DNA from: Ancylomarina longa
GTDB taxonomy: Bacteria > Bacteroidota > Bacteroidia > Bacteroidales > Marinifilaceae
Reading direction: 5' to 3'
NCBI RefSeq assembly: GCF_003996985.1
Contig: NZ_RJJX01000003.1
Coordinates: 24,646 to 88,645, forward strand
Length of the DNA stretch: 64,000 bases
Positions 28,381 to 38,285 of this stretch are shown piece after piece. Under the pieces are notes generated by a model, which saw nothing but the letters and a program-made list of their open reading frames with translations, had not been told where the DNA came from and made no database searches. The translations under genes were made by a program, and so were the position numbers. Numbering within the stretch: the stretch's first letter is position 1; each line of letters opens with the position of its first letter.

Positions 28381-29283
28381 TTATTTGTTTTTTAAGGAAT
28401 ACGCATCCCCGATCGAAATAATTAAAATTCCGAGAATCGTTAAAATTCCACCAATCATCTGGTTTTGAGGAGGCAGGATATTAAGGAACAGAAAACTCCC
28501 AATAATTATAAATAGGCTCCTCGAAGTACCAATTAAAGTGGTGATAGAAGCATCAACGAAACGAAGTGAGGCAAAGGTTAAGGCGATTCCCAGAAAAGGA
28601 CCTAATATGGATCCCACAAGAATGTATAAAACAGAATTGCGGGTATAAATCGGAAATTCCAGAAAATAGATATTGTATAAAATAAAACCGCCAAATAGAA
28701 AAAATGTTCTGCAAATCGTAATCATCAAGGCAGGTAATTTTTGAATCTGAGTTCTGGCTAAAACCAGACTTATTCCATAGAAGAATGCAAACACTAAAGC
28801 AGCAAGACTAGATGGTGCAAAAATTAATTCCCAGGTAAATCCAACTGAAGTCCAGTTCATGATAATTACTCCAAATAAAGTGACTGCTACTCCTAGAATT
28901 GCCGTCCAGCTATATCTAATTCGAAGGAAAACAAAACTAATCAGCATTACAAAAATAGGACTGGTATTTGCAAGAAAGGAAACCACTGCCGGATTAGTGC
29001 TTAATTTTATAGAAAGGAAAAATGCCGTAATAGATACAAGCTCTGAGCATCCTATGAGAAGAAGAATATATTTAGATCTCCTTGGTATTTTTGGAAATTT
29101 ATGTTTGGTAAAAAACCAGTAATAGAATAGGTTATAGATCAACGCCAGGCCAAACCACAACAATCCAAACGCAGGAAGATTGATATCCTGCATAGCCATT
29201 TTGCTGAAAATATATACATTAGAAAAGCTAATAGCGGCTATTAATGCCAGCAAACTGCCCTTCAGTTTAACGGATAAAATCAT
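28381..29283 (-). CDS. DMT-superfamily EamA transporter
   Basis: A 300-residue inner-membrane protein with ten hydrophobic segments arranged as two EamA repeats (about 1-140 and 150-295). The repeats contain the typical FLANTSPIF and TLIGTSRSLF stretches. Members export amino acids, nucleobases or other metabolites. The substrate cannot be read from the sequence. It is convergent with the histidine kinase gene and divergent from a small membrane protein. Confidence 0.88.
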   Translation of the reverse strand: MILSVKLKGSLLALIAAISFSNVYIFSKMAMQDINLPAFGLLWFGLALIYNLFYYWFFTKHKFPKIPRRSKYILLLIGCSELVSITAFFLSIKLSTNPAVVSFLANTSPIFVMLISFVFLRIRYSWTAILGVAVTLFGVIIMNWTSVGFTWELIFAPSSLAALVFAFFYGISLVLARTQIQKLPALMITICRTFFLFGGFILYNIYFLEFPIYTRNSVLYILVGSILGPFLGIALTFASLRFVDASITTLIGTSRSLFIIIGSFLFLNILPPQNQMIGGILTILGILIISIGDAYSLKNK

Positions 29284-29303
29284 TGATTTGCTTGATTTGT
29301 TCG

Positions 29304-29311
29304 CAAATGTA
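29304..29311 (-). promoter_or_regulatory. Putative -7 box (TACATTTG) for the EamA gene
   Basis: An exact TAnnTTTG match on the minus strand, 20 bases before the start codon. No obvious -33 TTG. Confidence 0.35.
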
Positions 29312-29407
29312 ATTAAAACACTTGATTTTTATCGACTTGTAACGTAACACCTCTGTGTTATGTCGGGTAAAGAATTTGTTTCAAAATATTTTAATATATT
29401 CGTCTCG

Positions 29408-29674
29408 ATGGAAATTAATTTATTATTTGCTGCTTTAGCCACTTTTGTCTTGAATATGCCTTTTGGTTATATTCGACATGGCTTTAAAAAATTTTCTTTT
29501 CTGTGGTTCTTAGCAATTCATTTACCAATACCTTTTGTCGTATTGTTCCGGTATTTATTTGGATTAGGATTTCAATTATACACCTATCCTGTAATGGTAA
29601 TAGCATTTTTTTCAGGACAGTATTTTGGGAAAAGGATTCGAATCTATTACGAGGCTAAGAAACAGAAAAATTAG
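29408..29674 (+). CDS. Small conserved membrane protein of unknown function
   Basis: From the Met at 29408 the product has 88 residues with three hydrophobic segments and a basic C-terminus. The motif FGYIRHGFKKFS between the first two segments is the most distinctive part. The frame is open back to 29360, which would add 16 polar residues. I prefer the later Met because it sits directly before the first membrane segment. A strong terminator follows the stop, which supports a real short transcript. Function unknown. Confidence 0.65.
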   Translation: MEINLLFAALATFVLNMPFGYIRHGFKKFSFLWFLAIHLPIPFVVLFRYLFGLGFQLYTYPVMVIAFFSGQYFGKRIRIYYEAKKQKN

Positions 29675-29680
29675 ATACAT

Positions 29681-29714
29681 AAAAAAAGACCGTTATTAAT
29701 AACGGTCTTTTTTT
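29681..29714. terminator. Bidirectional terminator between the small membrane gene and pgi
   Basis: An AAAAGACCGTT / AACGGTCTTTT stem with a 6-base loop is flanked by A and T runs on both sides. It lies 7 bases after one stop and 17 bases before the other, so it serves both convergent genes. Confidence 0.88.
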
Positions 29715-29730
29715 ATGAGGTGAAAATCCT

Positions 29731-31077
29731 TTACAGTCGTTCTTTAATTTTTTTGCTTGCTTCTTCAAATCCTGGTTTTTCCAACAAGGCAAACATATTG
29801 CTTTTGTATGCTTCCACTCCGGGTTGGTCAAATGGATTCACATCCAAAATATAACCACTTACACCACATGCCAATTCGAAGAAATAAAGAAGTTCCCCAA
29901 GATAGAATTCATTTAATCTGGGTAACTCGATTCGTAAATTTGGAACACCTCCGTCAACGTGAGCCAGTTGAGTTCCAAGTTCAGCCATTTTATTCACTTG
30001 ATCAACATGTTTTCCTGCCAGATAATTGAGTTTATCCAGGTTATTCTTGTCTTCTGGAATCAAAACCGAATGATTTGATTGTGCAATGGAAATAACAGTT
30101 TCAAAAATATTGCGTTGGCCTTCCTGAATATATTGTCCCATCGAGTGAAGGTCACTTGTTAAATCAACACTAGCAGGAAAAATTCCTTTATTCTCTTTGC
30201 CTTCACTTTCTCCATACAATTGTTTCCACCATTCCCCTATGTTATGAAGTTTTGGATTGTAATTGGCTAAAATTTCGATGCCTTTCCCTTTAGCATACAA
30301 TGCATTTCGGGTTGCAGCATAAAGTAAAGCTGGATTTTCATCAAATGCAGCTGCTACAGAGTAGTTTTGCATAGATTGAGCACCTTTTACCAATTCTTTA
30401 ATATTGTGACCAGCTACAGCGATAGGAAGCAATCCAACAGGTGTAAGTACAGAATATCTGCCTCCTACATTGTCAGAAATAACAAATGTCTTGTAATTCT
30501 CTTGTTCTGCCAAGGATCTTAAGGCTCCTTTGGATTCATCAGTAATTGCAACAATTCTTTCGCGAGCTTCCTCTTTACCAACATTTTTTTCAAGCAATTC
30601 TTTTAACAGGCGAAAAGCAATAGCTGGTTCTGTTGTAGTTCCCGATTTGGAAATTACACAGATACCAAACTCTACCTCTTTTAAAACTTGCATTAGTTCG
30701 AAAAGATAGTCTTCGCTGATATTCTGACCTGCATAAAGTACGATAGGGTTTTCATTAGGACTTAGATGATCAAAATTATTTGCCAATGCATCGTTTACTG
30801 CTTTAGCTCCCAGATAGGATCCTCCAATACCGATAACAACCAAAACTTCAATTCTCTCTTTTAGTGAATTCGCAGTTGCTTCCAGATCATTTAAATCTTT
30901 CTCAGATATTTGAGAGGGTAATTCTACCCAACCCACATAATCATTTCCTTTGCCGGTTCCTTTTTGAAGGGAAATCAAATGTTTTTTGCTTTCTTCCTCA
31001 AATTTAAAAACCTCTTTTTTAGTAACAAAGCCAAGAGATTTTTCAATGTCCAACTTAATGTGTTCCATTTTGTTCAA
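29731..31077 (-). CDS. pgi: Glucose-6-phosphate isomerase
   Basis: Pgi interconverts glucose-6-phosphate and fructose-6-phosphate in glycolysis. The 448-residue protein is the short bacterial form. It contains [11 protein letters not shown] (sugar-phosphate binding), [10 protein letters not shown], the signature segment [16 protein letters not shown], and the C-terminal [12 protein letters not shown] with the catalytic lysine. Intact. It is monocistronic by layout, ending at a strong terminator. Confidence 0.97.
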   Translation of the reverse strand: MNKMEHIKLDIEKSLGFVTKKEVFKFEEESKKHLISLQKGTGKGNDYVGWVELPSQISEKDLNDLEATANSLKERIEVLVVIGIGGSYLGAKAVNDALANNFDHLSPNENPIVLYAGQNISEDYLFELMQVLKEVEFGICVISKSGTTTEPAIAFRLLKELLEKNVGKEEARERIVAITDESKGALRSLAEQENYKTFVISDNVGGRYSVLTPVGLLPIAVAGHNIKELVKGAQSMQNYSVAAAFDENPALLYAATRNALYAKGKGIEILANYNPKLHNIGEWWKQLYGESEGKENKGIFPASVDLTSDLHSMGQYIQEGQRNIFETVISIAQSNHSVLIPEDKNNLDKLNYLAGKHVDQVNKMAELGTQLAHVDGGVPNLRIELPRLNEFYLGELLYFFELACGVSGYILDVNPFDQPGVEAYKSNMFALLEKPGFEEASKKIKERL

Positions 31078-31138
31078 ATTAATTTTTTTATTTCCCCGAT
31101 AGTCTGAACCGATTCCCCTCCGAATAAAACGACAATCG

Positions 31139-31146
31139 CAAAAATA
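31139..31146 (-). promoter_or_regulatory. Putative -7 box (TATTTTTG) for pgi
   Basis: An exact TAnnTTTG match on the minus strand, 61 bases before the pgi ATG. In this AT-rich gap the match could be chance. No -33 TTG is evident. Confidence 0.3.
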
Positions 31147-31243
31147 AATATTTGTATTTAGTTAATTTTTAATGATAAAGCAATTTCGCCAAGCTTCTAA
31201 ACAGAGATAATATTTTATTCAAAAATACTTCGAAAAATAGATT

Positions 31244-32239
31244 TTAGCGTAAATCCTCTGTTAATAATTTAATTTCTATTGCCGGAGAAATTTTTTCGTA
31301 TAGAATATTGTACACTGCCTTCATGATTGGCATGTGAACGTTATATTCATCATTAATTTCTTTGATACAATTGACAGCATAGTATCCTTCAGCAATCATA
31401 TGCATTTCTAGTTGAGCTGTTTTTACGGTATAGCCTTTCCCAATCATAGTCCCAAATGTGCGGTTTCTACTAAACTGTGAATAGCAGGTAACCAGTAAAT
31501 CACCCAGATAAGCAGAACTTTTAATATCTCTGGTGATTGGGTGTACCGTATCAACAAAGCGTTTAATTTCCTGAATTGCATTTGATATTAGTACAGCCTG
31601 AAAGTTGTCTCCGTAGCGTAATCCGTGACAGATGCCGGCAGCAATGGCAATAACATTTTTTAGTACTGCGGCATATTCAGTACCATAAATATCATCTGAA
31701 ATGGTAGTTTTTATATACGAGCATTCCAAATTTAGTGCAAGCACTCTGGCTTTTTTGGTATCCAAACAAGAAATTGTCAAATAGGATAATCTTTCCATTG
31801 CCACCTCTTCAGCATGACACGGACCGGAAATAATACCAATACTATCAAAAGGAACCTGATAGATTTCATGGAAAAATGTTCCGATTATCATGTTCTCATC
31901 CGGCACAATACCTTTTATCGCCGAAACTATGAATTTCTCTTTCAGACTAACGGTGAGATTCTTAAGTGCACTTTTTAGAAAAGCTGACGGAATTGCGAAA
32001 ATGAGTACATCAGATTGAAGTACTATTTCATTGATATCATTAAAGAATTGAATGTGATCAACATCAAATTCAGCGCCTGTCAAATATCTTGGATTATGGC
32101 TTAATTGTTTAAACTTTGCGATAGTTTCCGGATTTCGCATGTACCAATTGATTTCCAAATTATTTTCGCGAAGGATTTTTGCAATTGCAGTTGCCCAACT
32201 GCCACCTCCAATAATAGCAATTCTCGACGTTTCATTCAT
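31244..32239 (-). CDS. gpsA: Glycerol-3-phosphate dehydrogenase [NAD(P)+]
   Basis: GpsA reduces dihydroxyacetone phosphate to sn-glycerol-3-phosphate, the backbone of membrane phospholipids. The 331-residue protein starts with the dinucleotide-binding IAIIGGGSWATAIA. It carries the SAIKGI lysine motif and the catalytic region EYAAVLKNVIAIAAG. Length is normal. A strong hairpin separates it from lysS upstream, so it likely has its own promoter. Confidence 0.95.
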   Translation of the reverse strand: MNETSRIAIIGGGSWATAIAKILRENNLEINWYMRNPETIAKFKQLSHNPRYLTGAEFDVDHIQFFNDINEIVLQSDVLIFAIPSAFLKSALKNLTVSLKEKFIVSAIKGIVPDENMIIGTFFHEIYQVPFDSIGIISGPCHAEEVAMERLSYLTISCLDTKKARVLALNLECSYIKTTISDDIYGTEYAAVLKNVIAIAAGICHGLRYGDNFQAVLISNAIQEIKRFVDTVHPITRDIKSSAYLGDLLVTCYSQFSRNRTFGTMIGKGYTVKTAQLEMHMIAEGYYAVNCIKEINDEYNVHMPIMKAVYNILYEKISPAIEIKLLTEDLR

Positions 32240-32306
32240 AAAGATGTGGATAAAGTGAAGTATTAAGAGAAATATTTCTGTAACCTACAGCTCTCTAATT
32301 TAATAA

Positions 32307-32343
32307 ATATCGGAGGAAGGGAAAAATCCCAAGCCTCCGATAT
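32307..32343 (-). terminator. Terminator hairpin after lysS
   Basis: A 10-bp perfect stem (ATATCGGAGG with CCTCCGATAT) contains an inner GGGA/TCCC pairing. It lies 22 bases after the lysS stop. The following T content is modest (TTTATTAAAT), so termination may be partial. Confidence 0.7.
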
Positions 32344-32365
32344 CTTTATATTTTGTTATTTCGAA

Positions 32366-34087
32366 CTAAGATAACCAGGAAACTACTTCGTCCTGACTAG
32401 GGTTTTTCAATCCCATTTTTAATTTTTTATTCCAACCACAAATTTCCTGATGTAATTTGTTTGGCTTTTCTTCTTTCAAAGCTGCAACGGTGTGGAAGCC
32501 AGCTTTACGGATGATTGGTACCCATTCTTTTGCAATTCCTAAATCTACGAATTTATCATCGCCATCACGATCGGCCTTTTTCTCCGGTCTCATTTGTGGG
32601 AAGAATAAAACATCTTGTATGGATGCCGAATTTGTCATGAGCATAACCAATCTGTCAATTCCGATTCCCATTCCAGATGTAGGAGGCATACCATATTCTA
32701 GTGCACGAACAAAATCCATATCAATAAACATGGCTTCGTCATCTCCTTTTTCACTTAATTTCATCTGATCCTGAAAGCGCTCCAATTGATCAATTGGATC
32801 GTTTAATTCAGAGTAGGCATTACAAAGTTCTTTTCCGTTTACCATCAATTCGAATCGTTCGGTAAGCTCTGGATTCTCTCTGTGTTTTTTACAAAGCGGC
32901 GACATCTCAACAGGATAGTCGGTGATGAAGGTTGGTTGAATGTAATTTCCTTCGCATTTCTCTCCGAAAATTTCATCAATCAATTTTCCTTTACCCATGG
33001 TTTCATCAGCTTCGATATCTAGTTTTTTACAAACCTCTTGAAGCTGTTCTTCATTCATTCCATTAATGTCGATTCCGGTATGTTCCTTAATCGAATCTAT
33101 CATAGAGATTCTTTTAAATGGACGTTTAAAGTCAATCTCCTTGTCGGCAACCGTAACTTTAGTAGTACCATGAAGATCCATGGCAACTTTCTCAATCATT
33201 TGCTCGGTAAAATCCATCATCCAATTGTAATCCTTGTAGGCTACATAGATTTCCATTACCGTAAATTCGGGATTGTGAGTGCGATCCATTCCTTCGTTAC
33301 GGAAGTCCTTGGCAAATTCATAAACACCTTCAAACCCACCAACAATTAGTCGTTTCAGGTAAAGCTCATTTGCAATTCTCATATACAAGGGAATATCCAA
33401 AGCATTGTGATGAGTGATAAACGGACGAGCCGATGCTCCACCTGGAATCGCTTGCAGTATTGGTGTCTCCACCTCTAAATATCCATTGCCATTAAACAAC
33501 TCTCGCATGGAGTTGATGACCTTTGATCGGCTGATGAAAACATCCTTCACGTGAGGATTCACAATTAGATCAACGTAACGCTGGCGGTAACGCAATTCAG
33601 GATCACTAAACGAATCATATATTTTACCATCTTTTTCCTTCACAATAGGAAGCGGACGTACTGATTTTGAAAGAACAGTCATTTCGGTAGTATGAATAGA
33701 TGTTTCACCTACCTTAGTTTTGAACACGTATCCCTTAATTCCAATAAAATCACCTATATCCAATAGCTTTTTGAATACAGTGTTATAAAGAGTTTTATCC
33801 TCATCCGGACAAATATCATCTCTTGTAATATAAACCTGAATTCTTCCTTTCGAATCCTGAAGTTCAATAAAAGAAGCCTTTCCCATGATTCTGCGACTCA
33901 TGATTCTACCGGCAATACAAACTTCCTGGTAATTGTTCTTTTCAGGATCGTAATTCTCAAGTATTTCTGAGGAGTAGGTATCTACCTTATATTGTGCAGC
34001 AGGGAATGGGTTAATACCCAAAGTTTGCATTTCCTTAAGGGAATTTCTTCTAATGATTTCTTGTTCACTAAGTTCTAACGCATTCAT
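32366..34087 (-). CDS. lysS: Lysyl-tRNA synthetase, class II
   Basis: LysS charges tRNA-Lys. From 34087 the protein has 573 residues. It has an N-terminal OB-fold anticodon-binding domain (about 55-170, starting VCIAGRIMSRR) and a class II catalytic core. Motif 2 is FRNEGMDRTHNPEFT, and motif 3 is GMGIGIDRLVMLMT. A C-terminal extension of about 70 residues after motif 3 is typical of Bacteroidota LysS. The frame opens 17 codons earlier, but a -7 box at 34116-34123 lies inside that extension, favouring the later start. Confidence 0.96.
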   Translation of the reverse strand: MNALELSEQEIIRRNSLKEMQTLGINPFPAAQYKVDTYSSEILENYDPEKNNYQEVCIAGRIMSRRIMGKASFIELQDSKGRIQVYITRDDICPDEDKTLYNTVFKKLLDIGDFIGIKGYVFKTKVGETSIHTTEMTVLSKSVRPLPIVKEKDGKIYDSFSDPELRYRQRYVDLIVNPHVKDVFISRSKVINSMRELFNGNGYLEVETPILQAIPGGASARPFITHHNALDIPLYMRIANELYLKRLIVGGFEGVYEFAKDFRNEGMDRTHNPEFTVMEIYVAYKDYNWMMDFTEQMIEKVAMDLHGTTKVTVADKEIDFKRPFKRISMIDSIKEHTGIDINGMNEEQLQEVCKKLDIEADETMGKGKLIDEIFGEKCEGNYIQPTFITDYPVEMSPLCKKHRENPELTERFELMVNGKELCNAYSELNDPIDQLERFQDQMKLSEKGDDEAMFIDMDFVRALEYGMPPTSGMGIGIDRLVMLMTNSASIQDVLFFPQMRPEKKADRDGDDKFVDLGIAKEWVPIIRKAGFHTVAALKEEKPNKLHQEICGWNKKLKMGLKNPSQDEVVSWLS

Positions 34088-34115
34088 TTTATTCTCGATA
34101 AAGTTTATTCGGGTG

Positions 34116-34123
34116 CAAAGATA
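34116..34123 (-). promoter_or_regulatory. Putative -7 box (TATCTTTG) for lysS
   Basis: An exact TAnnTTTG match on the minus strand, 28 bases before the chosen lysS ATG. It would put the transcript start just upstream of that ATG and downstream of the alternative start at 34138. Confidence 0.45.
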
Positions 34124-34476
34124 TAATAATCTGTGCAATATGTGTATTCAAGCATGCAATTGAGTACAAAATTAGGTACGCAAAGGTTGGCATTAGCTTT
34201 AAGTATTATTTAAGCAGAGAACTGTATTCGTGTACATTGAGAATGTGAATATGTAGAAATTCCCTTAAGCTCGTCGGAAATATATTGCTTTTATACTTTC
34301 CAATTTAGTGATTCAGATTAATATCTATGCAAGCTATTTTGCCACGCATTGTTTTAAAGTATTTATTTCTTAGTATTGTATGAAAATCCACAGTATTTAG
34401 AATGGTTAAGAATAGTGTTGAGCGTTTTACCGCTTAAAAACATGATGAAATTCATCCTTAATTAAAAGGTTTCGAA

Positions 34477-34484
34477 TACCTTTG
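34477..34484 (+). promoter_or_regulatory. Putative -7 box (TACCTTTG) toward lipA
   Basis: An exact TAnnTTTG match 150 bases before lipA. The inverted repeat GATGAAATTCATC lies 20 bases upstream, about where a -33 region or an operator would be. No TTG is found at the expected spacing. Confidence 0.35.
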
Positions 34485-34633
34485 CATGCGTTTGGTGTAA
34501 ATCTAAATGCAGAATTTATTTTAGCGCTTACTGTGGGTTTCACGATTTTGATTTATCGGTTAATACAAGAAAGAAGCTCTTGTAAAATTGTACATGGAAC
34601 AAGCAGTATTTGATGTGATAAAAAGACGAAAAA

Positions 34634-35506
34634 ATGAAGATAAAAAGAAAGCCGGATTGGTTAAAAATACAATTGCCCAAAGGGGATGATTATGCCTATG
34701 TAAATGGCATTGTACAGGAGCATGGTTTGCATACTATTTGTTCCAGTGGGAAATGTCCGAATGTTGGAGAATGCTGGGGAAATGGAACTGCCACTTTTAT
34801 GATATTGGGAAATATCTGTACCCGGGCTTGTAAATTTTGCAATGTTCCAACAGGAAAACCTTTAGCTGCCGACTGGAATGAACCAATCCGCTTGGCACGT
34901 TCCATTAAGCTGATGAAGTTAAAACATGCCGTGATTACATCGGTTGACCGGGATGACTTGGACGATGGCGGTTCTGGAATATGGGCAGAAACAATTCGTT
35001 GTATCAAGGAGACAACTCCCGAGACTACGCTTGAGGTATTAATTCCCGATTTTAATGGAAAGCAGGAAGATATCCAAAGAGTGATTGATCAAAACCCGGA
35101 AGTAATCTCCCATAATATGGAAACCGTACGACGCTTAACCGGTGAGGTGAGGAGTAGAGCAAAATACGATTTAAGTTTGCAAGTATTAAAACAAATTGCT
35201 GACGCTGGAATAGTTGCAAAATCAGGAATAATGCTTGGTTTAGGCGAAACCGAAGAGGAAATATATCAGGTAATGGATGATTTGCTTGCTGTTGGGGTAA
35301 AGGTGATGACAATTGGTCAGTATCTTCAGCCTACTCGCAATCACCTAACGGTGCAAGAATATATTACACCAGAGACTTTCAAAAAATACGAAGAGGTGGG
35401 ACTTGAAAAAGGATTTACCTTTGTAGAAAGTACTCCCTTGGTGCGATCTTCCTACCATGCAGAGCGACATGTAAATGCTCTGAATTTAAAACGAGTTATA
35501 AAATAA
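34634..35506 (+). CDS. lipA: Lipoyl synthase (radical SAM)
   Basis: LipA inserts two sulfur atoms into octanoyl groups on lipoyl domains. The 290-residue protein has the auxiliary cluster cysteines C36, C41 and C47 (CxxxxCxxxxxC) and the radical-SAM cluster C62, C66 and C69 (CxxxCxxC). The C-terminal RSSY segment supplies the serine ligand of the auxiliary cluster. lipB follows by 60 bases, so octanoyl transfer and sulfur insertion are encoded together. Confidence 0.97.
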   Translation: MKIKRKPDWLKIQLPKGDDYAYVNGIVQEHGLHTICSSGKCPNVGECWGNGTATFMILGNICTRACKFCNVPTGKPLAADWNEPIRLARSIKLMKLKHAVITSVDRDDLDDGGSGIWAETIRCIKETTPETTLEVLIPDFNGKQEDIQRVIDQNPEVISHNMETVRRLTGEVRSRAKYDLSLQVLKQIADAGIVAKSGIMLGLGETEEEIYQVMDDLLAVGVKVMTIGQYLQPTRNHLTVQEYITPETFKKYEEVGLEKGFTFVESTPLVRSSYHAERHVNALNLKRVIK

Positions 35507-35566
35507 CCACAAGGCTTATCTTACTAACAGATAAGCCTGTTTTACTTTGCAAGCTACTTTTACAAG

Positions 35567-36271
35567 ATGAATAAGACAATATTTAGAGATTTAGGCTCGA
35601 TTGATTATAAGGAGGCCTGGGATTATCAGGAGAATTTATTTCAGGAAGTACTTCAATCTCGTCAGCAAAATGCTGATCTTCCTGTCGATCAGAAAAATTT
35701 TAGCGACAACTATCTTCTATTCTGTGAACATCCACATGTATATACCTTAGGCAAGAGTGGAAAAGAGCAGAATTTACTTCTGGATATGCTTCAGCTTCAG
35801 GCAAAAGAAGCAAGTTTTCATAAAATAAATCGTGGCGGCGATATTACCTATCATGGACCGGGTCAGATTGTTGGCTATCCAATTCTGAATCTGGAGCTGT
35901 TTGATATGGGAATAAAAAAATATATCGATACGCTGGAACAAGCAGTAATCAACTGTATTGCTGATTATGGGATACAAGGGACTCGTTTAGAGGGAGCAAC
36001 CGGAGTTTGGTTGGATATCGATACTCCCAGAGTTCGCAAGATATGTGCTATTGGCGTTCGCATCAGTCGTTGGGTTAGCATGCACGGATTTGCCTTTAAT
36101 GTAAATACCGATCTTAAATATTTTAACTACATCAATCCTTGTGGATTTGTGGATAAGGGAGTAACATCTTTGCAAAAAGAATTAGGGAAAGAGCTTGATA
36201 TTGAAGAAGTAAAACATAATTTGAAAAATCATATTGCCAATCTGTTTGATATGAAGCTGGAAATTGACTAA
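35567..36271 (+). CDS. lipB: Octanoyltransferase LipB
   Basis: LipB moves octanoate from acyl carrier protein to lipoyl domains. The 234-residue protein contains the family motif RGGDITYHGPGQIVGYPI, then GATGVWLD, the KICAIGVRISRW segment with the conserved lysine, and the active-site cysteine in YINPCGF. An insert of about 15 residues near 35-50 is typical of Bacteroidota LipB. It lies between lipA and recJ. Confidence 0.96.
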   Translation: MNKTIFRDLGSIDYKEAWDYQENLFQEVLQSRQQNADLPVDQKNFSDNYLLFCEHPHVYTLGKSGKEQNLLLDMLQLQAKEASFHKINRGGDITYHGPGQIVGYPILNLELFDMGIKKYIDTLEQAVINCIADYGIQGTRLEGATGVWLDIDTPRVRKICAIGVRISRWVSMHGFAFNVNTDLKYFNYINPCGFVDKGVTSLQKELGKELDIEEVKHNLKNHIANLFDMKLEID

Positions 36272-36294
36272 TTTGGCTAGCTAAATTCTATTAT

Positions 36295-38007
36295 ATGGAA
36301 AAGAGATGGGTAATTCATGAGCCTGAAAATGAAGAAACGGTTTGTTCGCTGATGGAGTCATTAGGAGTGGATCGGGTGATTGCCAATTTGTTAGTGCAAA
36401 GAGGAATTACTGATTTCGATATGGCGAAAGCATTTTTTCGTCCCAGTCTTGATGACTTACTAGATCCTTTTCTGATGAAAGATATGACGGAAGCGGTAGA
36501 TCGTATTGTTTCAGCAATGGAGAAGCAGGAACGAGTATTGATTTACGGCGACTATGATGTAGATGGAACTACATCGGTGGCACTCGTTTATACTTATCTC
36601 CGATCTCGTTTCGATTTTATCGATTACTATATTCCCGATCGTTATTCCGAGGGATATGGAATCTCTACCAAAGGAATAGATTATGCCGCCGAAAATAATG
36701 TGAGTCTGGTAATTGCGCTGGATTGCGGTATCAAAGCAATGGAGAGAATCGACTATGCCAATACAAAAGGTATCGATTTTATCATTTGCGATCATCATAC
36801 ACCTGGCGATGACTTACCTCAGACAGTAGCCGTTCTCGATCCTAAACGGGAAGATTGCACTTATCCTTGCGATGCCCTTTCGGGATGTGGAGTAGGTTTC
36901 AAGCTGATGCAAGGCTTGTCTATAAAAATGAACTGGCCTTTTGGAGATCTTATTCCTCTTCTCGATCTGCTTGCCGTGAGTATTGCTTCTGATATTGTCC
37001 CTATCACCGGCGAGAATAGAATTCTAACTTATTTTGGTTTAAAGCAGTTGAATAATAGTCCACGAGTTGGTCTGAAAACCATTATCAATTTAGCTGGAGT
37101 AGACAAAGATCTTTCCGTGAATGATATTGTTTTTAAAGTTGGACCACGCATTAATGCAGCAGGAAGAATTCAGTCGGGAAATCGGGCAGTGCAGCTATTA
37201 GTGGCAGAAAAAAAGGATGTGGCTACCCTGATTGGGGACACCATTGACGGGTTGAATGAAGATCGAAAAGAATTAGATCATAGTATTACTGATGAGGCTT
37301 TGCAGCGAGTAGCCTCCAATAAAGCATTGCTCGAAAAAAAGAGCACTGTATTATTTGATAGGGATTGGCACAAAGGAGTGATAGGCATTGTTGCTTCTCG
37401 AATGATAGAAACCTATTACAAGCCAACCGTAATTCTAACCGAATCTAATGGATTCGCTACCGGAAGTGCCCGATCTGTTGAAGGCTTTGATCTGTATAAT
37501 GCCATTTCGGAATGTAGTGATCTGTTGGAAAACTTTGGTGGGCATAAATATGCTGCCGGCTTAACCATGAAGATTGAAAATGTTGGTGCTTTTCAAAAGC
37601 GATTTGAAGAATATGTGTGCGAAAATATAACGCACGACATGCTTACTCCACAAATAAATGTGGATGCAGTTATCAAATTATCCGATATTACCCCTAAGTT
37701 TTTTCGTGTATTGAAACAATTTGAACCTTTTGGTCCTAAAAATATGACTCCGGTATTTGTAAGCGAAAAAGTGGTTGATTATGGATACAGTCGCCCGGTT
37801 GGCAGAAATAAAGAGCATTTAAAACTCTCTGTGGTTGATGATATCCGGGAAGGCAATGTGAAAGGTGGAATTGCTTTTTCTATGGGGAAATTTTATCCAA
37901 AATTATCTAGCGGTGTTCCTTTTGATGTTTGTTATTCCCTTCAGGAAAACGAGTACATGGGTAAAACCGAAACACAACTAATGGTACGCGATATTAAATT
38001 TGAGTAG
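36295..38007 (+). CDS. recJ: Single-stranded-DNA-specific exonuclease RecJ
   Basis: RecJ is a 5'-3' ssDNA exonuclease acting in recombination and mismatch repair. The 570-residue protein has the DHH-family motifs YGDYDVDGTTS (near residue 83), the DHH triad in ICDHHTPG (near 165), and a DHHA1 domain with SGNRAVQLL and GHKYAAG. An OB-like C-terminus completes it. Length matches the family. It is 23 bases behind lipB and probably co-transcribed. Confidence 0.96.
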   Translation: MEKRWVIHEPENEETVCSLMESLGVDRVIANLLVQRGITDFDMAKAFFRPSLDDLLDPFLMKDMTEAVDRIVSAMEKQERVLIYGDYDVDGTTSVALVYTYLRSRFDFIDYYIPDRYSEGYGISTKGIDYAAENNVSLVIALDCGIKAMERIDYANTKGIDFIICDHHTPGDDLPQTVAVLDPKREDCTYPCDALSGCGVGFKLMQGLSIKMNWPFGDLIPLLDLLAVSIASDIVPITGENRILTYFGLKQLNNSPRVGLKTIINLAGVDKDLSVNDIVFKVGPRINAAGRIQSGNRAVQLLVAEKKDVATLIGDTIDGLNEDRKELDHSITDEALQRVASNKALLEKKSTVLFDRDWHKGVIGIVASRMIETYYKPTVILTESNGFATGSARSVEGFDLYNAISECSDLLENFGGHKYAAGLTMKIENVGAFQKRFEEYVCENITHDMLTPQINVDAVIKLSDITPKFFRVLKQFEPFGPKNMTPVFVSEKVVDYGYSRPVGRNKEHLKLSVVDDIREGNVKGGIAFSMGKFYPKLSSGVPFDVCYSLQENEYMGKTETQLMVRDIKFE

Positions 38008-38132
38008 TATAAATTCATGTATTATTTATTTAGTCCAACATCTTCCGGTACATTACAATCTCTTCTAACTAAATGCATTTACCATGTGAATATTCAAGAA
38101 AGATTCGCGATCTATTAAATTCTTAATATTAG

Positions 38133-38285
38133 GGTGCGCTGCACCTTTAAAGCATCTCTATCAATAATTTCTATAAATATTTCACAACGCTATTGCTCTT
38201 TAAACAAAAGCTGATTTTGAGGTACGGAGTACCAAAATCTTTATAGCCTTTTTGTAATCATATTCCGTAAAAGATGCAGCGCACC
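38133..38285. repeat. MITE-like element with 11-bp terminal inverted repeats
   Basis: The ends GGTGCGCTGCA (38133-38143) and TGCAGCGCACC (38275-38285) are exact reverse complements. The left end also forms the local palindrome GGTGCgctGCACC. A central hairpin at 38213-38239 (GATTTT and GGTAC paired with GTACC and AAAATC) sits in the middle. No reading frame is inside and no clear target-site duplication is seen. Confidence 0.5.

Larger units (their letters stand above)
34088..34633. other. Intergenic region between lysS and lipA
   Basis: 546 bases between divergent genes with no convincing reading frame. It holds the lysS -7 box (34116-34123), a 13-base interrupted palindrome GATGAA-A-TTCATC at 34444-34456, and a second exact -7 box, TACCTTTG at 34477-34484, oriented toward lipA. 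If the latter is used, lipA has a leader of about 140 nt. No recognised riboswitch. Confidence 0.5.
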
